Assembly (NCBI RefSeq): GCF_036785885.1
Contig: NC_092320.1
Span: forward strand, 13,765,557-13,829,556
Length of the DNA stretch: 64,000 nucleotides
Reading direction: 5' to 3'
DNA from: Coffea arabica
Lineage: Eukaryota; Streptophyta; Magnoliopsida; Gentianales; Rubiaceae
Shown here: piece by piece, positions 49,201 to 59,209 of the stretch
Layout: every line of letters begins with the position of its first letter
Numbering within the stretch: position 1 is the first letter of the stretch
Position numbers and translations under genes: made by a program
The notes under the pieces: model-generated
Told to the model about the DNA's origin: nothing
Seen by the model: the letters and a program-made list of their open reading frames with translations, nothing else
Database searches by the model: none

Positions 49201-51540
49201 TGGGGAGGAAGAGACGGAGGCACGGGGGGCTTGGGATGTTGCTGGCAGGTGATCGAATGCTCGGATGTTTTGGGAGGGGGAGTTAAACACTGGAGCTTCT
49301 TATCCATAATTTTTCAACTTTTCTTGAGTTGTGTCTATGTCACCACTCGCCCAAGCCTGTGTTGGCTAATGCTAATTTTGGTTCATTCTATTGGCTATTG
49401 CTCGTGTTAGTTAATTTGAAATCTAGTACTATTGAAATTCTTCCAAGTCCCAACTCCAAGGCTTGGAGATGGGATGACAAAAAATCTTTTCCTTGTTTGT
49501 TTTCTCTCCGCTCAATAAAAGTTTGATTGAATTTTCCATCTCTCTTCTTGTATCACTTTTTTTCTGTCATGTACCATAATAAATTTTTCGAGTTATTTTA
49601 AAGTGTATATAGATAAAAAAATTAATCGATAAATTTTTTGAGTTATTTTAAAGTGTGTATACATAAAAAAAAAAAATGATCGATCAACTTAAAATATATA
49701 AATATAAGTGTTACGTGTATAGTAATAAGAATTCATTAGAATTAATAATCAATTCACTTTTTAGCGTAAACAAGAGAAATTAATCAGCCCAATTATCCTC
49801 TTATCATGTATTATTTCTAAATAGACCCCCATATCAATTTCGCCGTTAATATGTGAATATGATGAAATTCTTTGGGCAAAAAGTGAATAAGTGAAATTAA
49901 GGGGTCCTTAGATAAGAATAACAATGAACAAATAATATCGCTAATGAGCTGTTTTTGGAGCCGACAAATACAGTGTTGTTAGATGCGGATTAGACCAGTC
50001 GATCCAACCATGAACCATTCCTCCTTTTAAGTTGATTAATAGCACAAAACTGCTTTAGTTAAAAATCAGTGAAAATAGTCAAAAATCAGCCAAATTAGTG
50101 ATCCAATTCAATTGCTTGACTCAGATTCTCTAACTTTTCTTTCTTATTTTTTCCAATTATAATTTGAGTTACCTAAATTATAAAACTTTCCTTTATTAAT
50201 AGAAATAAAAAAACATCATCCACTTAGTATAAATGCCAAAATCATTCACATGCCTAAATAATCTCTAAATTAAGAAATTTTTATCCCTATCATCTTGTCA
50301 ATTTATTATCAGTAATTCCAACTTGCATTAGAAAAACCATATTCGGAATAAAAAGATCTCGAATTAGGTTTCATTTGTTTTTATTTTTAAGTAGTTTTAG
50401 AGAATGGACATATTTCATACATGAATTCACGCTTTTATATACTCATAATTTTTAGGTGTATATTTGATTGCAAGCGTAATATTTTTGTCACATTTTGTAT
50501 AGTTGGCCAAAATGTAACTAAGAACGTAATTTTAATATATTTAAAACTTATAAAAATATAAATAATTATAGTATCATACTGACAGCAGCAAGTTTTTTAG
50601 AACAGTCTTGATCGATCTGCTCAATCTACCTAGTAGTTTAGCCGAGCTGCTATCCGATCTGAGGTTAACAACACTGGAAGAAAAAAAACAGATTATATCT
50701 GTAAATTGCAGATAATTGGAAGTCATTGACTGCTAAAGCCCACAGGGTATCTTCTCAAGAAAAATGGTACCAACCACTTCAACACTCGATGAGCCCAAGC
50801 AATGTAAGATCGATATGTGGTGTCCACTCACTAAATTTGGATCCATAACTCTCTATTCGTTATGAAGTTTGTCCGCAGAAGAAAGTTATCAAACGCAAAA
50901 TAGGCCTCCTCAAGCGAACGCTAAGGACTTCAGCGTGGAGATTAACTTTAGAAAGCTGATAAGGATGGGAGAATATAATATAATGTTTGTCAACTTATTT
51001 TACATGATTGAGCCGACATTATTATGTGTTATCCAATCAATATGTTGGACTGAAGAATGGTCACACTATCACTTATCTATCGTTTGACAATGAAAGTATC
51101 TCATCAACTTATAGATTAACTTGCTGGTTCTTCATGTTTGTGCAGGTTGTTTTTTGGTCGAAAGATTGTTTTTTTAACATCGAGGTTTCGTTTGTCAGTT
51201 CCAGGCGACTCTCCAGTCTTCTTTTGAGATAGAGTTGAATCGATTTTGCACTTTCTGCATGAAGATTAATTGCAGCTACGTGTAACAAAAACCTCCTATA
51301 ATCAGACACCTCATCAAAACTCTGAGATCATTACCTCTGTAGCACCTCCCCCACATCGCCTCCCCCCACCGTCTGAATTGTTATGATAAAGCCAAGAAAA
51401 CTTCACCTCTAATGCTCCAACATGTTAAAACTTCGCAACTCATCAACGACCCCATTTCTACCCACTCAAATATCCAAACATTAATCCAGTAAAATCCCAC
51501 GTTACATCAGGTCTCTTCTGTAAAAATGTTCACTATTCCC
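49201..51540. other. Intergenic between divergent IF3 and HSP70 genes
   Basis: The left part should hold the IF3 promoter and the right part the distal HSP70 promoter. The middle is AT-rich with short repeats near 49590-49680 (two copies of an ATAAATTTTTNGAGTTATTT-like block). No gene, RNA or element is recognised. Confidence 0.5.
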
Positions 51541-51581
51541 GCCGCTAGAATCATCTGACATTTGTCTTGATTCAATGGCTC

Positions 51582-51669
51582 TTCTTGAAACATGAGCAAG
51601 ATTCAAAAATCAACCGATTAGGCCTAGATCAGCCTAGAATATTCTAAGCTTCTCCTAGTGCTTATATAA
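51582..51669 (+). promoter_or_regulatory. Heat-shock elements and TATA box of HSP70
   Basis: A TTCTTGAA pair lies at 51582-51589. A strong heat-shock element, GAATATTCTAAGCTTC, lies at 51637-51652 (GAA-nn-TTC, then another TTC). A TATATAA box follows at 51663-51669, only eleven bases further on. Heat-shock factor trimers bind alternating GAA/TTC units, and placement directly upstream of TATA is typical of strongly heat-inducible plant genes. Confidence 0.75.
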
Positions 51670-51807
51670 CCAGGAAACCTTACTTGTTCGACCAAAATAC
51701 AGGACTTTCTGAGCACCCCTTTTCATTTCCCCGTGCCAAGAAACCATAGTAGTAAACGCTTCTTTTCTTTCTTGAGTACTTTTTTCTGTTTTAAGAATAT
51801 CTGTTCA

Positions 51808-53775
51808 ATGGCGACCAAGGAAGGCAAGGCTATAGGTATAGACCTTGGAACAACCTATAGCTGTGTTGGGGTGTGGTTAAACGACCGCGTTGAGATCATA
51901 ACCAATGATCAAGGCAACAGAACCACGCCTTCATATGTGGCTTTCACGGACACTGAACGTCTGATTGGTGATGCAGCTAAGAACCAAGTGGCAATGAATC
52001 CACACAACACTGTTTTTGACGCCAAAAGGCTGATCGGGAGGCGATATTCGGACCCTTCTGTTCAAGCTGACATGAAATTGTGGCCTTTTAGAGTTGTTCC
52101 TGGTCCAGGTGACAAGCCTCTGATTGTTGTCACCTATAAAGGCGAGGAAAAGCGATTTGCACCAGAGGAGATTTCTTCAATGGTGTTGACAAAGATGAGG
52201 GAGATTGCTGAATCTTTCTTGGGTCATAAGGTGAATAATGCTGTTGTTACTGTCCCTGCTTATTTCAATGATTCTCAAAGGCAAGCTACAAAAGATGCTG
52301 GTTCGATTGCGGGTTTGAATGTGATGAGGATTATTAATGAGCCAACTGCAGCTGCTATAGCTTATGGTTTGGATAAGAAGCATCAAAAAAGAGGTGAGCA
52401 GAATGTTCTTGTTTTTGATCTTGGTGGTGGAACTTTTGACGTTTCTTTGTTGACTATAGAAGAAGGGATATTTGAAGTGAAAGCCACTGCTGGTGATACT
52501 CACTTGGGTGGTGAAGATTTTGATAATAGGCTTGTCAATCATTTTGTTTCCGAGTTTAGGAGGAAGCATAAGAAGGATATTAGTGGAAATGCAAGGGCGC
52601 TGAGGCGGCTAAGGACGGCTTGTGAGAGGGCAAAGAGAACCCTTTCATCCACTACACAAACTACGATTGAGGTTGATTCTCTGTATGAAGGTATAGACTT
52701 CTATGCAACTATTACAAGGGCGAGGTTTGAGGAGCTTTGCATGGATTTGTTCTTGAAATGTATGGAACCTGTGGAGAAGGTTTTGAGGGATGCAAAGATT
52801 GATAAATCTAAAGTTGATGAAGTGGTGCTAGTTGGAGGATCAACTAGAATTCAGAAAGTTCAGCAATTGTTGCAGGATTTCTTCAATGGGAAGGAGCTCT
52901 GTAAAAGTATCAATCCTGATGAGGCTGTGGCTTATGGTGCAGCAGTCCAGGCAGCAATTTTGACAGGTGAAGGAGACTCCAAGGTTCAAGACCTTTTATT
53001 GCTTGATGTCACACCTCTAAGCCTTGGCCTTGAAACAGCTGGTGGGGTCATGACAGTTTTGATTCCAAGAAACACAACAATTCCTAGTAAAAAAGAGCAG
53101 ATTTTTTCAACCTATTCAGATAATCAGCCTGGGGTGCTTATTCAGGTTTATGAAGGCGAAAGAGCAAGGACAAAGGATAACAATCTTTTGGGGAAGTTTG
53201 AGCTTTCTGGCATCCCTCCAGCTCCTAGAGGGGTGCCTCAAATCAATGTGGCCTTTGACATTGATGCTAATGGGATTCTAAACGTAACCGCAGAGGATAA
53301 GACTGCTGGGGTGAAGAATCAGATCACTATCACTAATGACAAGGGGAGATTGAGCAAGGAAGACATTGAGAAGATGGTGAGAGATGCGGAGAAATACAAG
53401 TCTGAAGATGAAGAGGTGAAGAAGAAAGTGGAGGCCAAGAATGCATTAGAGAATTATGCTTATAACATGAGGAATACAGTGAGGGATGAGAAGTTTGATA
53501 GCAAGTTAAAACCGGATGATAAGCAGAAAATTGAGAAAGCTGTGGAGGAAACTATTGAGTGGTTGGACAGGAATCAGTTGGCAGAAGTGGATGAACTTGA
53601 GGACAAGTTGAAGGAACTGGAGAACATTTGTAATCCTATAATTGCTCAAATGTATCAAGGAGGTGGTGGTGGTGGTGGTCCTATGGGAGATGATATGCAT
53701 GGTGGTGGTGGTGGTGGTGGTGGAGGTTCTACTGATGGTACTGGAGCTGGTCCTAAGATTGAAGAGGTTGACTAA
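51808..53775 (+). CDS. HSP70: Cytosolic heat-shock protein 70
   Basis: An intronless frame of 655 residues starting [10 protein letters not shown]; the open frame upstream of this ATG contains no earlier ATG. The nucleotide-binding domain shows IDLGTTYS (residues 11-18), [10 protein letters not shown] and the [11 protein letters not shown] region. The substrate-binding domain follows, then a helical lid, a Gly-rich tail and the cytosolic signature EEVD at the C-terminus, which docks TPR co-chaperones. HSP70 is an ATP-driven chaperone that holds and refolds unfolded proteins. Constitutive plant Hsc70 genes usually carry one intron in the ATPase region, so its absence here, together with the promoter heat-shock elements, indicates a stress-inducible member. 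The tail contains two Gly runs (7 and 9 residues) encoded by GGT-rich repeats, longer than I expect for the family. Confidence 0.95.
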   Translation: MATKEGKAIGIDLGTTYSCVGVWLNDRVEIITNDQGNRTTPSYVAFTDTERLIGDAAKNQVAMNPHNTVFDAKRLIGRRYSDPSVQADMKLWPFRVVPGPGDKPLIVVTYKGEEKRFAPEEISSMVLTKMREIAESFLGHKVNNAVVTVPAYFNDSQRQATKDAGSIAGLNVMRIINEPTAAAIAYGLDKKHQKRGEQNVLVFDLGGGTFDVSLLTIEEGIFEVKATAGDTHLGGEDFDNRLVNHFVSEFRRKHKKDISGNARALRRLRTACERAKRTLSSTTQTTIEVDSLYEGIDFYATITRARFEELCMDLFLKCMEPVEKVLRDAKIDKSKVDEVVLVGGSTRIQKVQQLLQDFFNGKELCKSINPDEAVAYGAAVQAAILTGEGDSKVQDLLLLDVTPLSLGLETAGGVMTVLIPRNTTIPSKKEQIFSTYSDNQPGVLIQVYEGERARTKDNNLLGKFELSGIPPAPRGVPQINVAFDIDANGILNVTAEDKTAGVKNQITITNDKGRLSKEDIEKMVRDAEKYKSEDEEVKKKVEAKNALENYAYNMRNTVRDEKFDSKLKPDDKQKIEKAVEETIEWLDRNQLAEVDELEDKLKELENICNPIIAQMYQGGGGGGGPMGDDMHGGGGGGGGGSTDGTGAGPKIEEVD

Positions 53776-54646
53776 ATGATGTTAATGGAGTAGCTAGAGG
53801 CTTTGCATAGATTTTTGCCTTGGGTTATTTTTTCTTTTGCTAGGGGTGAGCTTTGGTTTGTACCGTTCACTTTTAGATTGTAGTATCAGTTTCTGAATGT
53901 CCTCTCTCTTTTTCATCTTTCTTCTGCTCTTAGTTGGAGCTTGTGACCATGTAAATTGAGCAAATGGTAGTAGTAGTAGTCTAAAATTTCTGAATCTGGC
54001 TTTGGAATTGGCCACAATCTTCTTTGTCACTTGCACTTGTGCACTTGCACTTGTGCATTTGCTCTTGAGATAAATTAGATCCTAAATACAATGAATGCAT
54101 GTTATGTTTGAAAAAAAAGAAATGATTGGTGCTTCCTATCTTCAGGAATTTCTGAAATATTTACATGTAACTACGTTCATAGTTTTAACTACAAATGAGA
54201 AGCTCATTTTGGTTTTTAATTGTGAGTAAGAAGTTAAATGAGAAGCTCAGCAGCACCTGTTCGAACGTATCGGTTTGATTAAGATTGTGCAAGGAGCTTT
54301 CATTCAGATTATATTTTGCCTCTACTTAAATGAATTCTTATCAATTTCAGCACCTAAACATCACAGCAGAAGCCACGAAATAATTCATACAAGATTTCTC
54401 TGACTATCACAGAATATTGAATCAATAAACGATTAGTACATGGCAAGTAACAACGAATTTCCTCAAAGATGTACAACAGAGTAACTTCTGAGAGCATAAA
54501 AATGCTGAAGATACAATAATGTCCAAGAGGAGATTTAATGTTTCTTTTATCTTACAAAAATATAAAGGAAATATTCTCTGGGGAAGCAGAAATCTAAAGG
54601 GCTACATTTAACCTCAGCATGAGAAGCACTAGAGCAAGAACAACAG

Positions 54647-54976
54647 TCAAGAAAATGGGAGAAGCAAAAGAACAGGCAATTTGGACAGAGATAATTCCTT
54701 GCCAGTTGCAGCTGATGATCTTGTACTACTGGCACGACCACCCGAAGTTATAAAACGCTGTCCTCTCCTGGCTTTGATTACAACACCCAGTTTCCGGATG
54801 CCAATGCTATCATGTTTGCCGATCCCAAGCTGTTTTCCCTGCTGCTGTTTTAAAGATTTATGGACAAGAACTTCATCTGGTAAATCTGAGACAGTTTGAT
54901 CAAGGGCTGAGGTTAGAAAACATTGGAACAGCAAGAGCAGAGATAATACGAGGGACAGAGATACTAAGCATTTCAT
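54647..54976 (-). CDS. Small secreted protein, unrecognised family
   Basis: A 109-residue frame whose preferred start is the internal ATG at 54976, because it opens directly onto a clear signal peptide (about residues 1-24, a Leu-rich core ending in LTSA). An earlier in-frame start at 55096 would hide that signal. The mature part is hydrophilic and basic: LPDEVLVHKSLKQQQGKQLG, then RKLGVVIKARRGQ, then a Ser/Ala/Gly-rich stretch (TSGGRASSTRSSAATG). It ends in a short hydrophobic tail (LPVLLLLPFS) after small residues, which could be a GPI-anchor signal or simply a conserved tail. I do not recognise it as a CLE, CEP, RGF, IDA, PSY or RALF precursor. It lies between HSP70 and three SINEs. Confidence 0.5.
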   Translation of the reverse strand: MKCLVSLSLVLSLLLLFQCFLTSALDQTVSDLPDEVLVHKSLKQQQGKQLGIGKHDSIGIRKLGVVIKARRGQRFITSGGRASSTRSSAATGKELSLSKLPVLLLLPFS

Positions 54977-55303
54977 TTGAGCCTTTTTTTCTGAATCGGA
55001 AGAATTTGCTGGATCTTGGCCACTACTAGCTAGCCAAGTGTATTTAATCTGAGTCATGTGCTGGGTAATGATCAGGACCCTACAGGCTAAAACCAAAAGG
55101 AAGCTGCAGCAACCTTGAGGCCAATTAGCTTAGCCAAATTTGGTGGCCGGATGCTTATTTTAGGTCAGCCGCGGTACCATTGACTCGTGAGGTCGCAAGA
55201 CCCAAGAAATTCAACAGCGATTAAGGGCAACAGTCAAACGATGCTAGGGAAGAAAAGAAATGTGTGAATGAGGAAACAAACAGACACCTGCAAGAAGCCC
55301 AAT

Positions 55304-55521
55304 TTTTTTTTTTTTTTTCAATCGTCAATCCTACTTCTACTCCTGCTCTATTTAGGGGAAGACCCAATTGAACTTATGGGGGACCGATGAGGACAGAACC
55401 ACCATCGGATCAGACGGGTGCACCACACATCCGTCTGAATTTTTTGAAAAATCACAATTGTGATAAATTGGTGAAAAGTAAGGTTCGAGCCTTAATCGCT
55501 TGGTGGTCTGGTTTGCAAGAA
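55304..55521 (-). mobile_element. SINE A, minus orientation
   Basis: The A-tail appears as a T-run near 55304-55318. The head near 55470-55521 contains a box-B-like GGCTCGAACC read on the minus strand. Flanking direct repeats AAGCCCAAT lie at 55295-55303 and 55522-55530, extending imperfectly to about 14 bases. The internal CGGATCAGACGGGTGCACCA block is shared with SINE C near 57770. Length about 218 bases. Confidence 0.8.
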
Positions 55522-56320
55522 AAGCCCAATTGGGCAAGTCAAAATGTTGATATGGTCGTGGTCCTTATCTATGGGAGTGGAAAGGGCACAGAGCTTTGAT
55601 AGGAGGATCCAGCAGCATTTTTTAGCAGAGTTCAATTTTTTTTGTTTTTTTTTTTTTGTCAAACAGCAGAGTTCAATTGGTGATTGTCTAAAGAAGATAG
55701 AGCTAGTTATAAGTGGATAGGGCTAGTCAAATTGTTGGGATGATTGAGATGTATTGAGCAATTGTATAATGCAAAGGAGTTAAATCCATTGAAGTCCATA
55801 GCAATTTAATAAGCTGAGGAGTATTTTTTGCAAATTCTAAAGTTATTCTTTCATACAATAACAACAAATTGCCTTCGTTGCACTCTTCTTTCAATTATCT
55901 CTTAACTTGTTTCTTTTTAAATTACATTCATGTTTTTTTTTTTAATTAATACTCGTGCTACATGAAGTATCTTCTAAAAAATAATCACAATGAGGAACAG
56001 ATTTATTTCATGAATTAACCACAAAATTCTCATCCTTAATGCTAAAAAAAAAAAAAAGGATCATCTAGTGATCCATGAGACCAGAAAAAAGACTAGTACC
56101 ACTACATCTGGTTATGTGATAAACAAAATCTCAATGGTATAGAACATAAACGTCAGAACATGATCTTTTACAAGGAATGTACATAATTCAGTAAAATTTG
56201 AGTGTTACATAATGAAAAATTAAAAGCTTATATATTTGTGCCAAATACTATAGGCCCAAAACTCGATGAACCTAAAAGCTTTTTCCAGGATATTCACTAA
56301 CTCAATAGCTTTCAGAACTT

Positions 56321-56491
56321 TTTTTGTTTTTTTATAAAGGAATCCACAGTCGCTATCGGAAAGTGCGCACTGAGTAAGCTCCGCTCAGTGCAATAGTCCG
56401 CTAACCACACAGAGGGATAAGAGGCACTAGGTAAGTCCTGTGCGACGGGCGGATATTCCAAAAGAGATTCGAACCCGGGTTAATAAGAAAA
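56321..56491 (-). mobile_element. SINE B, minus orientation
   Basis: A box-B-like GGTTCGAATC (minus strand, near 56470) sits close to the head, and a T-rich segment at 56321-56333 represents the A-rich tail. Flanking duplications AATAGCTTTCAGAACTT (56304-56320) and AATAGCTTTTAGAACTT (56492-56508) match at 16 of 17. No A-box is seen, so the head is short or truncated. The body differs from SINEs A and C, indicating another family. Length about 171 bases. Confidence 0.8.
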
Positions 56492-57630
56492 AATAGCTTT
56501 TAGAACTTATGAGAGTGTAAAACTAAAAAACATAAGATAGCATAATGGAATAAATAGTTAAAAGAATAGTGCTAAGCAAATTATTCCTATTGCGTGAAAG
56601 CATTAACTTGGAATTGCAAAATGTTAGAAGGAAACCCATTGAATCTGGCATAGAGCTCTGATAAGATAAGTCGGTCCAGCATTTTTCAATAGAGTTCTAT
56701 TGGTGGTGAATGTAACAAGAAGAAGATAGAGAGTTAATATGGAAACCAGGTTAGGGGGCTGACTCTGGAAGCCTAGAAAGCAGCTGCTTGTTCCTGGCTG
56801 AGATGTATTGCGTAGCTCTCTATAAATAGTCTTTCTATTATTGAATTTTAACCATCCATCAGTCTAATCTAATCTATACTCGCTATATAAGTACCATGAA
56901 TCTTGATAGTTAAGATTGCAAGCGAAATCCGATCATAGTTTTATGAAGCTCAAATTACTCAACTCTCTAATAATCAAATAATTTGCATTGCATTACAATA
57001 ACAATCGATATCAATCATGCTAAAATTTACTTTCGAAACATCCCTTTGAGAAATGGTGAATTAAACCAAGAAATAAGAATATGAATATCATGTACAAAAT
57101 GTCCAAATTTAAAGGGTACTTCAAACGGAAATAAAATTGCAATATTGGTACCAAAAGTCTCCATAAAAGTGCTATAAGTATTAAGAGCATCAAAGTTAGA
57201 ATCAAAGAGTTAGACAGAGAGTTTTAGGCTGGGAAGTTTTTTCCATTTATTTGCCACAGTAATTTAAATATAACGTACATTACAATGGTTAGCTGTGGAA
57301 TTGCTGACACCATCAAAACACAATCAGTGGATCTTGGCTGTGGTGGATCTTGGCGAGTTGGATGGGGCTCTTTAAAAACAACCCATGGTTTAAGAGTACA
57401 AATAAAATCTGATATTGATATTTGGGATGTTCAAACTATATATAATAATCGATATCAATCAATGTCAACCATGTTAACATTTTAAAAAATGAAAAATCCA
57501 TTTGATCTATGATAAATTAAGCGAAAAAAGAAGAAGAAGAAGAACAAATTTTCTGGATACAAATATCAATAAGAGAGAAAATTTATTGTATTTCTAAATA
57601 TTATTATTTTAATATCTACATTTGTTGATT

Positions 57631-57878
57631 TTTTTTTTTTTTACTAGCGGCACATCTAGTCTAGTCTAACCTAGACCTACTCCTAAGAGGGGGGGACTTA
57701 CTTTAAGGGAAGCGACTCTAGGGAGTGGGCCAATTGAGTCGGGGGAATCTGACGGGGACTTAACCACCATCTGACCAGACGGATGCACCACTCACCCACA
57801 TGGATTTAGAGTACTCCTCATATTGAGGCACGTTGATGGGAGGCAAGATTTGAACCCTTGACCTCCCACCCCACTATA
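57631..57878 (-). mobile_element. SINE C, minus orientation
   Basis: A perfect 14-base target duplication TACATTTGTTGATT flanks it (57617-57630 and 57879-57892). A T-run at 57631-57642 is the A-tail. The minus strand reads GGGAGGTCAAGGGTTCAAAT near the head, which contains a tRNA-like box B. The internal CTGACCAGACGGATGCACCA block pairs it with SINE A. Length about 248 bases; the perfect duplication suggests a fairly recent insertion. Confidence 0.85.
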
Positions 57879-57892
57879 TACATTTGTTGATT

Positions 57893-59209
57893 CAGTATCT
57901 CTACTTGTTGTGCTATTTTCATACACTATACGGTGCAATTATTTTTAAAATCTATGCTTGCAATTCAAAAGAACATTTCGACATCTCATCTTCTGGTGCA
58001 GAAATTTGACCTTCTTACTTCATCTCGGATTTGCTAACAAATGGAGAAATTTTGACATAAAAAAGAGCAACATGTTTCAATATAATGTTTTTCCCTAAGC
58101 AAATGGAACACTAGTCCTTATTAGCGTGCTAAAGATTCCCCCCCTCGAGCTGTAGCACAAAAATTGAAGCAAAACACTACCTTGTATTTCTAAGGCAATT
58201 TCAAAAATAAAACCATTCCATTACACTTGGCTTTTATAGTTCACGCAACCTAGTCAAAATTCATAGGCTTGTAGTAAATAGTAGTGTCAAGTGTTTCTCC
58301 CTGACATACGCTGTAGGTAGATCTTCCTTCTTGAATCGATGTTCCAAGTTACCATCAAGTTTTTTTTTTCGAATTTCTACTACTATAGAGATCTCCACAG
58401 CCTTGTTGCTAGGAACAATATCAGCTGAAATTATAATCAGACGGTAAAACATGCAACCGGCAAGAACCATCCATCTCCCTTTGGAAACGGTTCCATGTTG
58501 AAGACAAGTAGTACCACTAATGACTTCACCAAAAACTGTCATTCCCCACCTCAAGAAAAAGGTTCTGTGTAGGTATGAGATTCAGGTTGTCAAGCAAACC
58601 CTTCAGTGATTAACAAGCATGCAGGTGGAGCACGCCCATCAGAACAAAACCCTGCAGCTCCTTCTGCCAAACATGTCAATTAATTTGGTACCCAACAGCA
58701 GATGCATCGATAAAAAAGACTTCCAACAACAGAAAATCTACAATGTATGGCAAGAAAGACAATAAAAAAAGCAAGATATGCTACAGCATCCTCCTTTAAA
58801 ATGGTGCAGCGATTTTCAACAGTCACATTATAAGCTCACAAGTTTCGCAAAAATTTAAATTAACTAGTCAACAAAATCAAAATAAATAAAAAAACTAATG
58901 AAATACAAAACAGCTGGGTCCCGTAAAAGGCCCTTAATCTCAAGCTGCTAGGGCATATGATTGGCCACACTTGAGACCAAAATCCTTATGTCTGATTCTT
59001 TCTCCTTTAATGAACACACTACCATGTCCTCGGGAAAATATACAGCTCACTTAAAATAACCTGTTCTCCCGCAGCTCCACCTTGTCTTCAAGTTGAAATA
59101 CAGTTGCTCAGCTCCCACGCAACAAGCACAAGGGACGACGACAAGTGAGAATGAGCATATTTAGCTGTGAGGGTACAAGAACAATAACTCCTGCTAACGA
59201 GCAGTAAGC
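57893..59209. other. Intergenic and probable eIFiso4G 3' UTR
   Basis: The right part (about 58900-59209) is likely 3' UTR of the eIFiso4G gene. The frame near 58261-58554 matches no family known to me. Nothing else is supported. Confidence 0.5.

Noticed and set aside
52177-52569. Minus-strand frame of 130 codons within HSP70
   Set aside because: Antisense to the ATPase region; antisense open frames are well known in HSP70 genes because of codon bias.
57846-57885. Box-B-like GGTTCAAAT considered as a tRNA gene
   Set aside because: No cloverleaf can be drawn and the flanking 14-base duplication with a poly-A tail shows a SINE.
58261-58554. Minus-strand frame of 97 codons downstream of eIFiso4G
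   Set aside because: No recognised family, no codon-bias signal I can trust, and it lies next to the likely 3' UTR.
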